Below are positions 33,489 through 45,045 of a DNA stretch of 64,000 bases, one piece after another; position 1 is the first letter of the stretch, and every line of letters starts with the position of its first letter. Made by a program: the position numbers and the translations under genes. The notes below the pieces were generated by a model that searched no databases, was not told the DNA's origin, and saw nothing but the letters and a program-made list of their open reading frames with translations. This DNA is from Chamaelirium japonicum (taxonomy: Eukaryota > Streptophyta > Magnoliopsida > Liliales > Melanthiaceae). The DNA lies in NCBI GenBank assembly GCA_947650365.1, contig OX393557.1, positions 32,422,099-32,486,098 on the forward strand. Direction: 5' to 3'.

Positions 33489-34826
33489 GCTTTTGAGTTG
33501 TTAGTGGACCCCTTTAGAGTATCTCAAATCGTCCACCAGTTTGCTATTTCTGACAGGCAGGAGGCTCCAATCATACGGCATTTCTTGCTCCATTTATAAC
33601 ATATTTGGAAAGGATATAGCAGTTGCTGTAGTTTTTTTAAAATTTTCTGATAATGCCAAAAGTACCCTCCAAGCATTACAACTCTCAAATATAATAATGA
33701 TTTTATCCTTTTTAAATTTATATATTAATACTTTAACTTGATGTATTTATTAATTTACTAATTTATTTTTAATAAATTTGGTAGCGTTGGAGAGCTCTCA
33801 TTGAGCCTTTCGAGAATAGACTAATATCTAATATTTTTAGATTTAATTTAAAATTATTAGTTATTATACTAATTATAAATATAATAGCTCACCAAATAGC
33901 CTGAAAATAATTAAGTGCGTTCTAAAATAACTTTAAAAGAGAAAAATAAAATGGAGACACATATTTTAAAGTTTAATAAATTTTATTTTAAGGAATAAAG
34001 ATATTAGACGACCTCCATTTTAGAATATTTTAGTAATATTCTCATTTAGCCATGGCACAATGGGGACAATGGTGGGAGATGCTCATAGAAGTTTGGGTTA
34101 ATTGGTGACTAATCCCTAGCATAAGAAAATGTGAACTTACATGACAGTGAGATATCCTCTTTACCGTTAGGTTCTTGATTTTTTTGAGAAATCCAAAACT
34201 ATCCTCTGGCCTTTTCTTCTTCTCTCTCATTCGAGCACGAGCAACATGATAGTATACTAGCTGGTGGTGGCATGCGCGTACAACGGTGGTGGAGGCGGGC
34301 ACGGGCAATGGTGGCGGAGGAGATCTTTGCGAGGTTCTCCGACGGTGAATCACACTCGCCCATCTCCGACAGACCCCCTCCTGAGCAGCGGATACGAGAA
34401 GAAAAGCTTCGATTTATGTTCGGTTAGGCTTGATCTAGGTCTTGGTTTCATCTCATGGCTTGTAGATCTTAGTTTAGGTTCGATTAAGTTCGGCGGGGGA
34501 TGGTTCAGCTAGGATCAACTCCAGAGATGGCGGGAGGCAGCAAGTTTGTTTAGGTTCAATAACAATTTGGTAAAAAGCATTCATCGTTCTGCAGCAATCA
34601 TTAATGTCTTAATTATTGTTCAAGTTAGGCTAGCTTTGATTCAAGGGTCCAGAAATTAGGTTTGTGGGGTGGGGGCGTGGGGGACCAAGTAAAAACGAAC
34701 CAACATGGTTAGACTATTCGACCTATACCTTTTTGGTAACCCAGACTCAACGTGACCTGTAGAACTTCAGAAACAATAGCACATTATAGGAGGGAAGTCT
34801 CTTTTTCTTTGTATTCTGGAAGGAGG

Positions 34827-35491
34827 TCATACCTGTATGACCTTCATGTCCTCATCGACAAGGGCGTACAAACCAAGGGGAAAACCATACTCCCAACATC
34901 CTTCCCACCCAGAAACGCGGCACCCATTGGCAAGCCAATGGGCAGCGCTATTAGCAATCCGCGAAATCCATTGCACTGAAACCTCCTCCAGGCAGTCCCA
35001 AGCCGACATGCAACACATAACCTGTGATTCGAAATCCTCATTGCATCCCTTTCCAAGCACCAGTGCATCCCGCGCTTTCTCAGCATCAGTAAACAACAAA
35101 ACCTTGCTAATCTGCCTCCTCCCAAGTTCCCCCATGGCCGTCTGAATAGCCCACAATTCAGCTTGCAAAGGAGTATCTACCTGACTCCGAATAGCCGCAG
35201 CTGCACACAACTGACCTGTTCGCGTAGCCAAAACCCAAGCTCCACTTGCCACCTCATGCGAAGTGCTAAACGATTCATCCGTCCACATAAGATATTGGGC
35301 TCCCCGACTGAAGTCCATATTCCCCGTACCCAGCATAACACTATTCACAAACTGTTGTATCATCACCTTCCCTTGATACGCCATAGCATAATAATCCAAC
35401 CCCGAGTTATCAAACAATTTCCGACACCGGGCCTTCCATAGTAACCACATATCCACCCTACTCTTAAATAAATCCCATGCAGTTGGCTGGT
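34827..35491 (-). pseudogene. LINE RNase H (RVT_3) fragment, D1 copy
   Basis: This minus-strand frame is open across the fragment. The N-terminal side reads VDMWLLWKARCRKLFDN (end of zf-RVT-type region), followed by the RNase H fold: MWTDESFSTSHEVASGAW, LQAELWAIQTAM, LLFTDAEKARDAL and WISRIANSAAHWLANG. The first three acidic residues (D, E, D) are present; the fourth position is H, as in many plant RVT_3 domains. It is a 5'-truncated LINE 3' end from a family other than LINE-1, since LINE-1 lacks RNase H. The ORF runs past 35491 into D2 only by chance. A weak A-rich tail lies just below 34810. Confidence 0.82.
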
Positions 35492-35531
35492 ACTGGAAGG
35501 CACAAGGAGAGCTGCAACTTGGGCGAACCAA

Positions 35532-36070
35532 CCTTAACCCAACCCGAGTCCAACCCGAACCCAACCTGAATTTGGACGGGCTAATCCGAGCCCAACCCGA
35601 ATTATTTCTCCTCGACCCGACACGAAGTTAGCGAGTTTGGGTCAGGGCTAAACGGGTTCGGGTGGTAAACGGGTCGACACGATAGACTCGTTTAATAAAT
35701 GGGTCGGGTCCGGGTTTAGGGTCTGGACACGGTAGACCCGGGAAGTCCCGTTTAGTATTCAACGGGTCATGTCGGGTCGGGTCGAGTCTACCAGCAATCC
35801 GATACTATAATATATAATACCAGTGGGTCTTTCGGGTCAGGTCGGGTCGAGTCGGATTGGGTCGGATAGGGTCAACTGAATAGATCCGGGTGGTAAACGG
35901 GTCTTACCGGGTCTTATCGTGTCTACCCGTTTATTAGCGAATCAGGTACAGGTTTAGGATCTAGATACGATTAGTTAAACGGGTCGGATCCGGGTCTAGG
36001 GGTTTTGGACACGACACGAAACTAGACACGACACGAACCCGACACGACCCGACCAATTGCCACCCCTAGC
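35532..36070. mobile_element. GGGTC-rich element, D2 copy
   Basis: Nearly identical to 30057-30603, ending ATTGCCACCCCTAG. Confidence 0.7.
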
Positions 36071-36723
36071 TGCAACTTGGGGGGGCCAACCCGACTTTGG
36101 ACGGGTTAACCGAACCCACCCCGCACAACCCAGCCAACCCGACGGGTTGGGCTTGGGCTAAGTTCAAACAATATCCTTGGGTTGGGTTGGGTCGGGGGTA
36201 CAAAAGACCCTGAGTAGGGGCTTTGGGGTTTGGGGTAAAAAAAAAAAAAGGGCATTGTTGGTATTAAAGGATTGTTGAGTAAGTTCAACCTGAAGGTTTT
36301 TCCGATTTCGTCATCCAGATTGGCATGCCGAGCGTGCAACTAATGGCTGAAACCCGTCATCCAGATTGACATGCCGAGCTTGCAACTAAAGGCTGAAACC
36401 CACTAGCAATATTTAAGTCTTTTACACCATCAGTTGTACACTGGCACATCAATCGGGTGGAGCGGAATCGGGAAAACCTTCGGGCTGAATAACATTATTC
36501 TTAATATAAGGATAGGGGTGAAGTGGTTGGTTGAAGATGACCTAAATGATAGCATATATGAATGGGCCATGTGTTTAAACTTTTTCCTTACTATCGGTTG
36601 GTCATGCACTCACGCTAGGCCAAAAAAAATATTTCTCACGTACGGGCTAGTGACTATCCTACAACACGTGAAACACATGTTCCTAGCTCGTATCATGAAG
36701 ACTTTCATGGATTAGAAGATTCC

Positions 36724-36915
36724 GAGTACGATTTTGTTCCAATCTCCTTAGAGAGGTTGGAGCATCCCGCTCCCTCTCATTGGTCCATTCCAAGGATATG
36801 TTTGTCATTTCATACTGTATATCATGGTGAAATGACCAAAAGCCCTCAAGATGGACCAATGAGAGAGAGCGGGATGCTCCTACCTCTTTAAGGAGGTTGG
36901 AACAAAATTTTTCTC
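36724..36915. mobile_element. Mutator-type MITE, D2 copy
   Basis: 192 bp, starting GAGTACGATTTTGTTCC, flanked by GAAGATTCC (36715-36723) and GAAGATTTG (36916-36924). Confidence 0.85.
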
Positions 36916-38552
36916 GAAGATTTGTACTAAAAAAATAAGAAGAAGAAGAAGATGCACTCGATCGACTGACTGAGCGGGGCAGTGACATCACTTGACACAG
37001 TGCGATGCGACAGATGAGTCAGATCTCTCCAATTATCCCGATCCTGTCTTGACTGTGGTCGAACAGAAGATGGGTCTCTGGTGCTATCAAAGACTCATTC
37101 ATGACCCAAGTTAGGAGGTTTCTGTGACTCTACTTTTTGTGATTTTGATCTCTTTGTCTTTTACTCCTCTCTTATATTGCATACCAAAAAAAAAAATTGA
37201 CCACTAGAGCGTGGAAATGCTTTTGAGTTGTTAGTGGACCCCTTTAGAGTATCTCAAATCGTCCACCAGTTTGCTATTTCTGACAGGCAGAGGCTCCAAT
37301 CATCCGGCATTTCTTGCTCCATTTATAACATATTTGGAAAGGATATAGCAGTTGCTGTAGTTTTTTTCAAATTTTCTGATAATGCCAAAAGTACCCTCCA
37401 AGCATTACAACTCTCAAATATAATAATGATTTTATCCTTTTTAAATTTATATATTAATACTTTAACTTGATGTATTTATTAATTTACTAATTCATTTTTA
37501 ATAAATTTGGTAGCGTTGGAGAGCTCTCATTGAGCCTTTCGAGAATAGACTAATATCTAATATTTTTAGATTTAATTTAAAATTATTAGTTATACTAATT
37601 ATACAAATAATAGCTCACCAAATAGCCTGAAAATAATTAAGTGCGTTCTAAAATAACTTTAAAAGAGAAAAATAAAATGGAGACACATATTTTAAAGTTT
37701 AATAAATTTTATTTTAAGGAATAAAGATATTAGACGACCTCCATTTTAGAATATTCTAGTAATATTCTCATTTAGCAATGGCACAATGGGGACAATGGTG
37801 GGAGATGCTCATAGAAGTTTGGGTTAATTGGTGACTAATCCCTAGCATAAGAAAATGTGAACTTACATGACAGTGAGATATCCTCTTTACCGTTAGGTTC
37901 TTGATTTTTTTGAGAAATCCAAAACTATCCTCTGGCCTTTTCTTCTTCTCTCTCATTCGAGCACGAGCAACATGGTAGTATACTAGCTGGTGGTGGCATG
38001 CGCGTAGAACGGTGGTGGAGGCGGGCACGGGCAATGGTGGCGGAGGAGATCTTTGCGAGGTTCTCCGACGGTGAATCACACTCGCCCATCTCCGACAGAC
38101 CCCCTCCTGAGCAGCGGATACGAGAAGAAAAGCTTCGATTTATGTTCGGTTAGGCTTGATCTAGGTCTTGGTTTCATCTCATGGCTTGTAGATCTTAGTT
38201 TAGGTTCGATTAAGTTCGGCGGGGGATGGTTCAGCTAGGATCAACTCCAGAGATGGCGGGAGGCAGCAAGTTTGTTTAGGTTCAATAACAATTTGGTAAA
38301 AAGCATTCATCGTTCTGCAGCAATCATTAATGTCTTAATTATTGTTCAAGTTAGGCTAGCTTTGATTCAAGGGTCCAGAAATTAGGTTTGTGGGGTGGGG
38401 GCGTGGGGGACCAAGTAAAAACGAACCAACATGGTTAGACTATTCGACCTATACCTTTTTGGTAACCCAGACTCAACGTGACCTGTAGAACTTCAGAAAC
38501 AATAGCACATTATAGGAGGGAAGTCTCTTTTTTTTTGTATTCTGGAAGGAGG

Positions 38553-39217
38553 TCATACCTGTATGACCTTCATGTCCTCATCGACAAGGGCGTACAAACC
38601 AAGGGGAAAACCATACTCCCAACATCCTTCCCACCCAGAAACGCGACACCCATTGGCAAGCCAATGTGCAGCGCTATTAGCAATCCGCGAAATCCATTGC
38701 ACTGAAACCTCCTCCAGGCAGTCCCAAGCCGACATGCAACACATAACCTGTGATTCGAAATCCTCATTGCATCCATTTCCAAGCACCAGTGCATCCCGCG
38801 CTTTCTCAGCATCAGTAAACAACAAAACCTTGCTAATCTGCCTCCTCCCAAGTTCCCCCATGGCCGTCTGAATAGCCCACAATTCAGCTTGCAAAGGAGT
38901 ATCTACCTGACTCCGAATAGCCGCAGCTGCACACAACTGACCTGTTCGCGTAGCCAAAACCCAAGCTCCACTTGCCACCTCATGCGAAGTGCTAAACGAT
39001 TCATCCGTCCACATAAGATATTGGGCTCCCCGACTGAAGTCCATATTCCCCGTACCCAGCATAACACTATTCACAAACTGTTGTATCATCACCTTCCCTT
39101 GATACGCCGTAGCATAATAATCCAACCCCGAGTTATCAAACAATTTCCGACACCGGGCCTTCCATAGTAACCACATATCCACCCTACTCTTAAATAAATC
39201 CCATGCAGTTGACTGGT
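38553..39217 (-). pseudogene. LINE RNase H (RVT_3) fragment, D2 copy
   Basis: Same fragment as in D1 with a few substitutions and no stop. Domain order and acidic residues are unchanged (TDESF, QAELWAI, FTDAEKA). Both copies remain open although neither can be a complete protein. Confidence 0.82.
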
Positions 39218-39258
39218 ACTGGAAGGCACAAGCAGAGCTGCAACTTGGGCGAACCAAC

Positions 39259-39797
39259 CTTAACCCAACCCGAGTCCAACCCGAACCCAACCTGAATTTG
39301 GACGGGCTAATCCGAGCCCAACCCGAATTATTTCTCCTCGACCCGACACGAAGTTAGCGGGTTTGGGTCAGGGCTAAACGGGTTCGGGTGGTAAACGGGT
39401 CGACACGATAGACTCGTTTAATAAATGGGTCGGGTCCGGGTTTAGGGTCTGGACACGGTAGACCCGGGAAGTCCCGTTTAGTATTCAACGGGTCATGTCG
39501 GGTCGGGTCGAGTCTACCAGCAATCCGATACTATAATATATAATACCAGTGGGTCTTTCGGGTCAGGTCGGGTCGAGTCGGATTGGGTCGGATAGGGTCA
39601 ACTGAATAGATCCGGGTGGTAAACGGGTCTTACCGGGTCTTATCGTGTCTACCCGTTTATTAGCGAATCAGGTACAGATTTAGGATCTAGATACGATTAG
39701 TTAAACGGGTCGGATCCGAGTCTAGGGGTTTTGGACCCGACACGAAACTAGACACGACACGAACCCGACACGACCCGACCAATTGCCACCCCTAGCT
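39259..39797. mobile_element. GGGTC-rich element, D3 copy
   Basis: Matches the D1 and D2 copies with few changes and the same right end. Confidence 0.7.
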
Positions 39798-39892
39798 GCA
39801 ACTTTGGGGGGCCAACCCGAACCCAACCCGACTTTGGACGGGTTAACCGAACCCACCCCGCACAACCCGACGGGTTGGGCCAATTCCATCAA

Positions 39893-40052
39893 TGACGATA
39901 CTTGATTATGATCACATCACTGAGTCTACCATCACAGCTCGTGTGTGTGCTCAGCATTTCTCATACGGGTTTAGCATCTTCTTCGAGATAGATGTGATGC
40001 ATGCAAACAAAGGGGTCAATTCCTTTGAGGTCAGCTACTGACGAACCGACTT
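39893..40052 (-). pseudogene. Ty3/gypsy pol fragment, shortest copy
   Basis: Matches 1563-1725 with substitutions, then jumps at about 40043 to sequence corresponding to 2323 onward. This marks an internal deletion of ~600 bp relative to block Q. Confidence 0.65.
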
Positions 40053-40918
40053 TGATCCTTCCTATCACTGGATCCCAAGCCCAAAGTGCCACGTGCTTTG
40101 TTTTCCACCATTAACATATTTTGAATCTTTGGTCCCCAAACCTGAGTGTCATTTGCCCTATTTGACACATGTGTGGGTCTCACATAGGATATACATTTTG
40201 GCTCTCAGCGGAACCGCGCGAGTCGTTCCCAGCTTCTACCACCGCATACGATGTGTAGGAGCTCGTTGGAGTGAAATTTTTTTTACTATATATAGGACAA
40301 AATTAGACGGTGCCATATAGGATGGTAGCTCTGTTGGGAGTTGGTTGGAGATACCTCTATAAAGCTACTCCAATCCCACCCCTATCCTACCCTCCCTACT
40401 AAAGCTACTCCAATCGAACCCCTACCCTCCCCCCATGGGGAGGCACTCAATGATGATGTAGCCCTCCCACCAAAAACTAAGTTGCCACTAAATCTCCCCC
40501 TAATTAATATAAGAGAAATGCTATTCAATCCGAAGGTTTTTCCGATTTCATCGGCCAGATTGACATGGCAGCATGTAACTGATGGCTGAAACCCACTAGC
40601 AATATTTAAGCCTTTTACATCGTCAGTTGTACACTGCCACATCAATCGGGTGGAGCGGAATCGAAAAAACCTTCGGGCTAAATAGCATTATTCTTAATAT
40701 AAGAATAGGGGTGAGGTGGTCGGTTGAAGATGATCTAAATGACAGCATATATGAAAGGGCTACGTGTTCAAACTTTTTCCTTACTATTGGTTGGTCATGC
40801 ACTCACGCTAGGCCAAAAAAAAAAAATTTCTCACGTACGGGCTACTGACTATCCGACAACACGTGAAACACATGTTCCTAGCTTGTACCATGAAGGCTTT
40901 CGTGGATCAGAAGATTCC

Positions 40919-41109
40919 GAGTACGATTTTGTTCCAACCTCCTTAAAGAGGTTGGAGCATCCCGCTCCCTCCCATTGGTCCATTCCAAGGATATGTTTGT
41001 TATTTCATACTTATATCATGCTGAAATGACCAAAAGCTCTCAAGATGGACCAATGAGAGAGAGCGGGATGCTCCTACCTCTTTAAGGAGGTTGGAACAAA
41101 ATCGTTCTC
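40919..41109. mobile_element. Mutator-type MITE, D3 copy with perfect 9-bp duplication
   Basis: 191 bp with ends GAGTACGATTTTGTTCC and the inverse of GAGAACGATTTTGTTCC. GAAGATTCC is perfect on both sides (40910-40918, 41110-41118). This copy defines the element borders for D1 and D2. Confidence 0.9.
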
Positions 41110-42614
41110 GAAGATTCCTACTAAAAAAATAAAAAGAAGAAGAAGATGCACTCAACCGACCGACTGAGCGGGCAGTGACATCACTTGACACAGTGCGATG
41201 CGACAGATGAGTCAGATCTCTCTAATTATCCCAATCCTGTCTTGATTGTTGTCGAACAGAAGATGGGTCTCTGGTGCTATCAGAGACTCATTCATGACCC
41301 AAGTTAGGAGGTTTCTGTGACTCTACTTTTTGTGATTTTGATCTCTTTGTCTTTTACTCCTCTCTTATATTGCATACTAAAGAAAAAATTTTACTACTAG
41401 AGCATGGAAATGCTTTTGAGTTGTTAGTGGACCCCTTTGGAGTATCTCAAACCGTCCACCAGTTTGCTATTTCTGATTGGCAGGAGGCTCCAATCATCCG
41501 GCATTTCTTCCTGCATTTATACAGGGAGAGGATTTGACTATTATATATAGCAGATTTGGAAAGGATATAGTAGTTCCTGCTATTTTTTTAAAAATTTCTG
41601 ATAATGCCAAAGTACCCTCCAAACATTAGAACTCTCAAATATAATACTAATTTTAGCCTTTTTTAATTTATATATTAATACTTTAACTTGATGTATCTAT
41701 TAATTTACTAATTCATTTTTAATAAATTTGGTACCGTTGGAAAGCTCTCATCGAGCCCTTCGAAAAGATACTAATATCGATCGAATATTTTTAGATTTAA
41801 TTTAAAATTATTAGTCATTATACTAATTATACAAATAATAGCTTACCAAATAGCCTGAAAATAATTAAGTGCGTTCTAAAATAACTTTAAAAGAGAAAAA
41901 TAAAAGGGAGATACATATTTTAAAGTTTAATAAATTTTATGTTAAGGAATAAAGATATTAGAGGACCTCCATTTTAAAATATTCTAGTAATATTCTTAAT
42001 TAGCAATGGCAAAATGGGGGCAATGGTTGGAGATGCTCATACAAGTTTGGGTTAATTGGTGACTAATCCCTAGCATAAGAAAATGTGAACTTACAGGACA
42101 ACGAGATATCCTCTTTACCGTTAGGTCCTTGATTTTTTTGAGAAATCCAAAACTATCCTCTGGTCTTTTCTTCTTCTCTCTCTTTCGAGCACGAGCAACA
42201 TGGTAGTAGCCGGTGGTGGCATGCGCGTACAACGGTGGTGGAGACGGGCACGGGTAATGGTGGCGGAGGAGATCTTTGTGAAGTTCTCCGACGGTGAATC
42301 ACACTCGCCCATCTCCGACAGACCCCTTCCAGAGCATCGGATACGAGAAGAAAAACTTAGGTTTATGTTCGGTTAGGCTCGATCTAGGTCTAGGTTTCAT
42401 CCCATGGCCTGTAGATCTTAGTTTAGGTTCGGTTAGGTCCGGCGGGGGATGGTTCAGTTAGGATCAGCTCCGGAGATGGCGGGAGGCAGCAAGTTTGTTT
42501 AGGTTCAATAACAATTTGGTAAAAAGCATTCATCGTTCTGCAGCAATCATTAATGTCTTAATTATTGTTCAAGTTAGACTAGCTTTGATTCAAGGATCCA
42601 GAAATTAGGTTAAG

Positions 42615-43185
42615 TCCGCAACCTAATACCCTTCCATTCAATGAAGCTGTTCGGCCAAAACTTGACTAGTAAAAGAATTGGAATGCGACTGATTTAGCCG
42701 ATTCGGTATATTCTCAACTTGATTCTTCCTACTCGATCGGTCCCACTTCTGACTCAAACTATGGTTAAGAAAAATAGATTTTTCCCAAAATGATCCCCAA
42801 CTCTTATATATTGCTAGAATTCGCTTCGATTACTTTTGGCATTACTTTTCTAGCCACCTCTTTTGCTTAAGACTAAAATACCCCAAATGCTAAAAAAAAA
42901 AAGATTTTCTTTCTTTTTTCTCATTTTCCACCATATCGTTGATCAACGGTCGCCTTACTCGTGGCTGTCGTTCGAGTGCCGATGGGCATAAGCATTTACT
43001 AGTAAAGAGCTCTTTTAAGACGACAAAACAAATGTTAATCAAGCAGAGTCTATGAAACCCGATGGTTGATCCATATAGGGCGGTTAATTCAGACACCGAG
43101 AATGCATTTTAACGTCTACCCGGTGGTTGTTTCCATCTTTGTTTAGGTTTGAAGTCTGAATTAAATATTCTACTATTGGAATCAT
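42615..43185. other. No feature seen
   Basis: Unassigned sequence after the D region. ORFs are short and show no family. Confidence 0.4.
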
Positions 43186-43189
43186 AAAT

Positions 43190-43480
43190 GTTGAAATGAA
43201 CAACCCCTGTTTGCAGGAACACTCCCCTCTAATCCCGTAGAATGAAGCTCAGCCTGACTTCTACGCTCCTCTGATTCAAAGCACTATCAAAGTTAAGTTT
43301 GATCTCCACTGGCATAGGAGCTTCCCACTTGATTGCAATTATTACTTTGGTAGAGTCTTGCACCATGACAATTTCATTTGCTTTCCTAAACTCATCGATG
43401 GCCCAAAGAATTTCTATGAATAATAGTACCGGCTTTAGTTTTACTTCCCACGAAGACTTCCTCATTCTTAGCCTTCCATA
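43190..43480 (-). pseudogene. LINE RNase H start, small fragment
   Basis: On the minus strand IKWEAPMPVEIKLNFDSAL and SFILRD form the first strands of an RVT_3 RNase H domain, where W-x-x-P then K-L-N-x-D-x-A is the rule. Upstream, in another frame, WNLWKAKNEEVF fits the preceding linker. A frameshift separates the two and the domain is cut after the first catalytic Asp. The flanks do not match the D-type RNase H fragment, so it is a separate LINE remnant. Confidence 0.7.
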
Positions 43481-43764
43481 GGTTCCATGTTGTTTGATGA
43501 GGAGACCAACTTTAGTATCGAACCCTGATCAACATTTCTATGATCAACATTTCTATGCATACTCATATGAACACACCAAAGTGATAGCTACATGTCGATT
43601 AAGAGATTAGATCTTGACCCGACAGTTACCGATTGTCAAAGATAATGGTCGGTTACATTATTGACAAACATTTGCTGAATTGCAAGAGAGAAAATGCTTA
43701 TTAACTATTTAAGAAATGAACACCAAGACTTTATCTGAGTTACACGAAGCTTAATCTTAAATTC

Positions 43765-44247
43765 TCATATGCAAAAGATAATGGCTGGAATCGGAGATGA
43801 TCTCGAGGAGCGGATTCAGACTCAGGTGGATCTCGGAAAAGGAGCATGTCGCAGTGCTGAGAGTAGAGGAACTCAAATCCAATTTGATGGATCCATCCGG
43901 ATAGGAGGCGTCGATCGGATCTCGAGGAGGTGCTCCCTTGTCAGTCGGATAAAGGGGAAAGAAGCAGCGCCGACCGGGTCTTGGAGATGATCTCGGGGAG
44001 CGGATCCGGACTCGATCAGGTGGATCTCGATGTCAAGGAGGAGGTTGATCTCAAAGGATCAGCAGTGTGACGAAGAGGCCCGGATCGATGAAGAGGTCAA
44101 TCTCGACGAGAGGATACGTTGAGTGCTGAGGTCGCCACGAGTGTGCGGGAGGATTTCAAGAGCAGCGGATCTCATCAGAGGAGATCGAGAGTACTGGATC
44201 GACTGTCGTCGATCACGAAAGAGGTCAGTCATAGATCGATAACCGAA
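43765..44247 (-). mobile_element. Internal region of a small LTR retroelement (tentative)
   Basis: Sequence rich in GATCTCGAGGAG and GGATC variants lies directly downstream (minus strand) of the primer-binding site. I see no gag or pol. A short non-coding internal region would fit a TRIM-type element, but no second LTR was found near 43.7 kb. Confidence 0.35.
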
Positions 44248-44260
44248 GGCTTTGATACCA
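44248..44260 (-). promoter_or_regulatory. Primer-binding site, initiator tRNA-Met type
   Basis: On the minus strand TGGTATCAAAGCC differs from the common plant PBS TGGTATCAGAGCC by one G-to-A change and directly follows an LTR-like end (CGTGACA). Confidence 0.65.
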
Positions 44261-44436
44261 TGTCACGAATAATCCCTATAATAGAGGGGGGGGGAGGGGG
44301 TGGGGGACGAGAGATAGGCTAGGGTTTTTGGGAAGAAGGGATGCTTCTCATTAGGACAATTGGGCCAAATATATAGGCAAATATAATACAAGTGGGTATA
44401 TCTCCCATACAATGAAGATCATGTATATGTTGTACA
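44261..44436 (-). mobile_element. Short LTR, 176 bp
   Basis: Read on the minus strand it starts TGTACAACATATAC, contains CCTATATATTTGG as a TATA-like site, and ends TTCGTGACA next to the PBS. TG...CA ends, small size and PBS fit a short-LTR element. It abuts block P2 at 44440. With one LTR found, this is an incomplete or solo-type remnant. Confidence 0.55.
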
Positions 44437-44560
44437 AGGGGGTGATTTGGTGTCAACTCAACTTTTGGGGGGAGGGTTGCACCAGGATTTAGTGCCTCCA
44501 CATGATCTCATCAATGGGGGGAGGGTCGGGGCTCGAATGGAGTAGCTTTATTAGGGTTCA

Positions 44561-44561
<1 letters not shown>

Positions 44562-44596
<35 letters not shown>
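44562..44596. repeat. C35 homopolymer
   Basis: Thirty-five consecutive C residues, the longest homopolymer in the window. The P1 counterpart is C20. Confidence 0.95.
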
Positions 44597-45045
44597 ACAA
44601 AAAAAAAAAAAGCCCACGTAGATAGGGGATAGGGCGTATTTTGGACCCGGCCCCACAGATCCGACACGACCTGACATAAAATTAACGGGATTGAATTTGG
44701 GTTTGGGTTAAATGGGTTTGGAGCGTAAACGGTTGACACGACTAATCCGATTAGTTAATTGGTCGAGTCCGGGTTTTTGCCTCCAACCCGTTTGTTCTAT
44801 GTAGATCCATCTAAAATTCAAGCAACCTCCTCCGTTGGCACATGGTTCAAAGAGGTTTTCTTGAACCCATGAACGACTTTTAAGACACCAGCAAGACTCA
44901 AACTGAAATAGAGAAAAGTAGAGGAGAAGGTCATCTCGGAACAAAGAGGCAACACAAACGCACAGCCCTTCGGATCATAGAGAAAGTATCAGCTTTTCAT
45001 AGTTTTCACAATACTTCTGGTGTGTATTTCTCCATTGTTGAACAT

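Larger units (their letters stand above)
30016..35491. repeat. Tandem segment D1 (3.74 kb plus a LINE)
   Basis: The first of three head-to-tail segments, each starting ACTGGAAGGCACAAG (30016, 35492, 39218). Order inside: GGGTC element, ~650 bp shared with block Q, Mutator-type MITE, AT-rich sequence, LINE RNase H fragment. D1 and D2 differ at roughly one base per hundred. D1 alone carries LINE-1 (31764-33488). Stretches 31450-31750 and 33500-34790 hold no gene I can recognise. Confidence 0.92.
35492..39217. repeat. Tandem segment D2 (3.73 kb, no LINE-1)
   Basis: Second copy, nearly identical to D1 without LINE-1; the empty site is at 37219-37231. Stretches 36920-37200 and 37250-38520 hold no gene I recognise. 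Confidence 0.92.
39218..42612. repeat. Third, diverged segment D3
   Basis: Starts like D1/D2 and keeps the GGGTC element nearly unchanged to about 39880. It then has a stretch of Q-type sequence (39890-40500, with an internal deletion relative to 1560-2750), then the MITE and AT-rich parts with several percent divergence, and leaves the repeat at about 42612 before the RNase H fragment. The mixture of young and old divergence suggests gene conversion or unequal crossing-over at its left side. Confidence 0.85.

Noticed and set aside
34837-35441. Plus-strand ORFs of 92-102 codons
   Set aside because: Shadows of the minus-strand LINE RNase H fragment.
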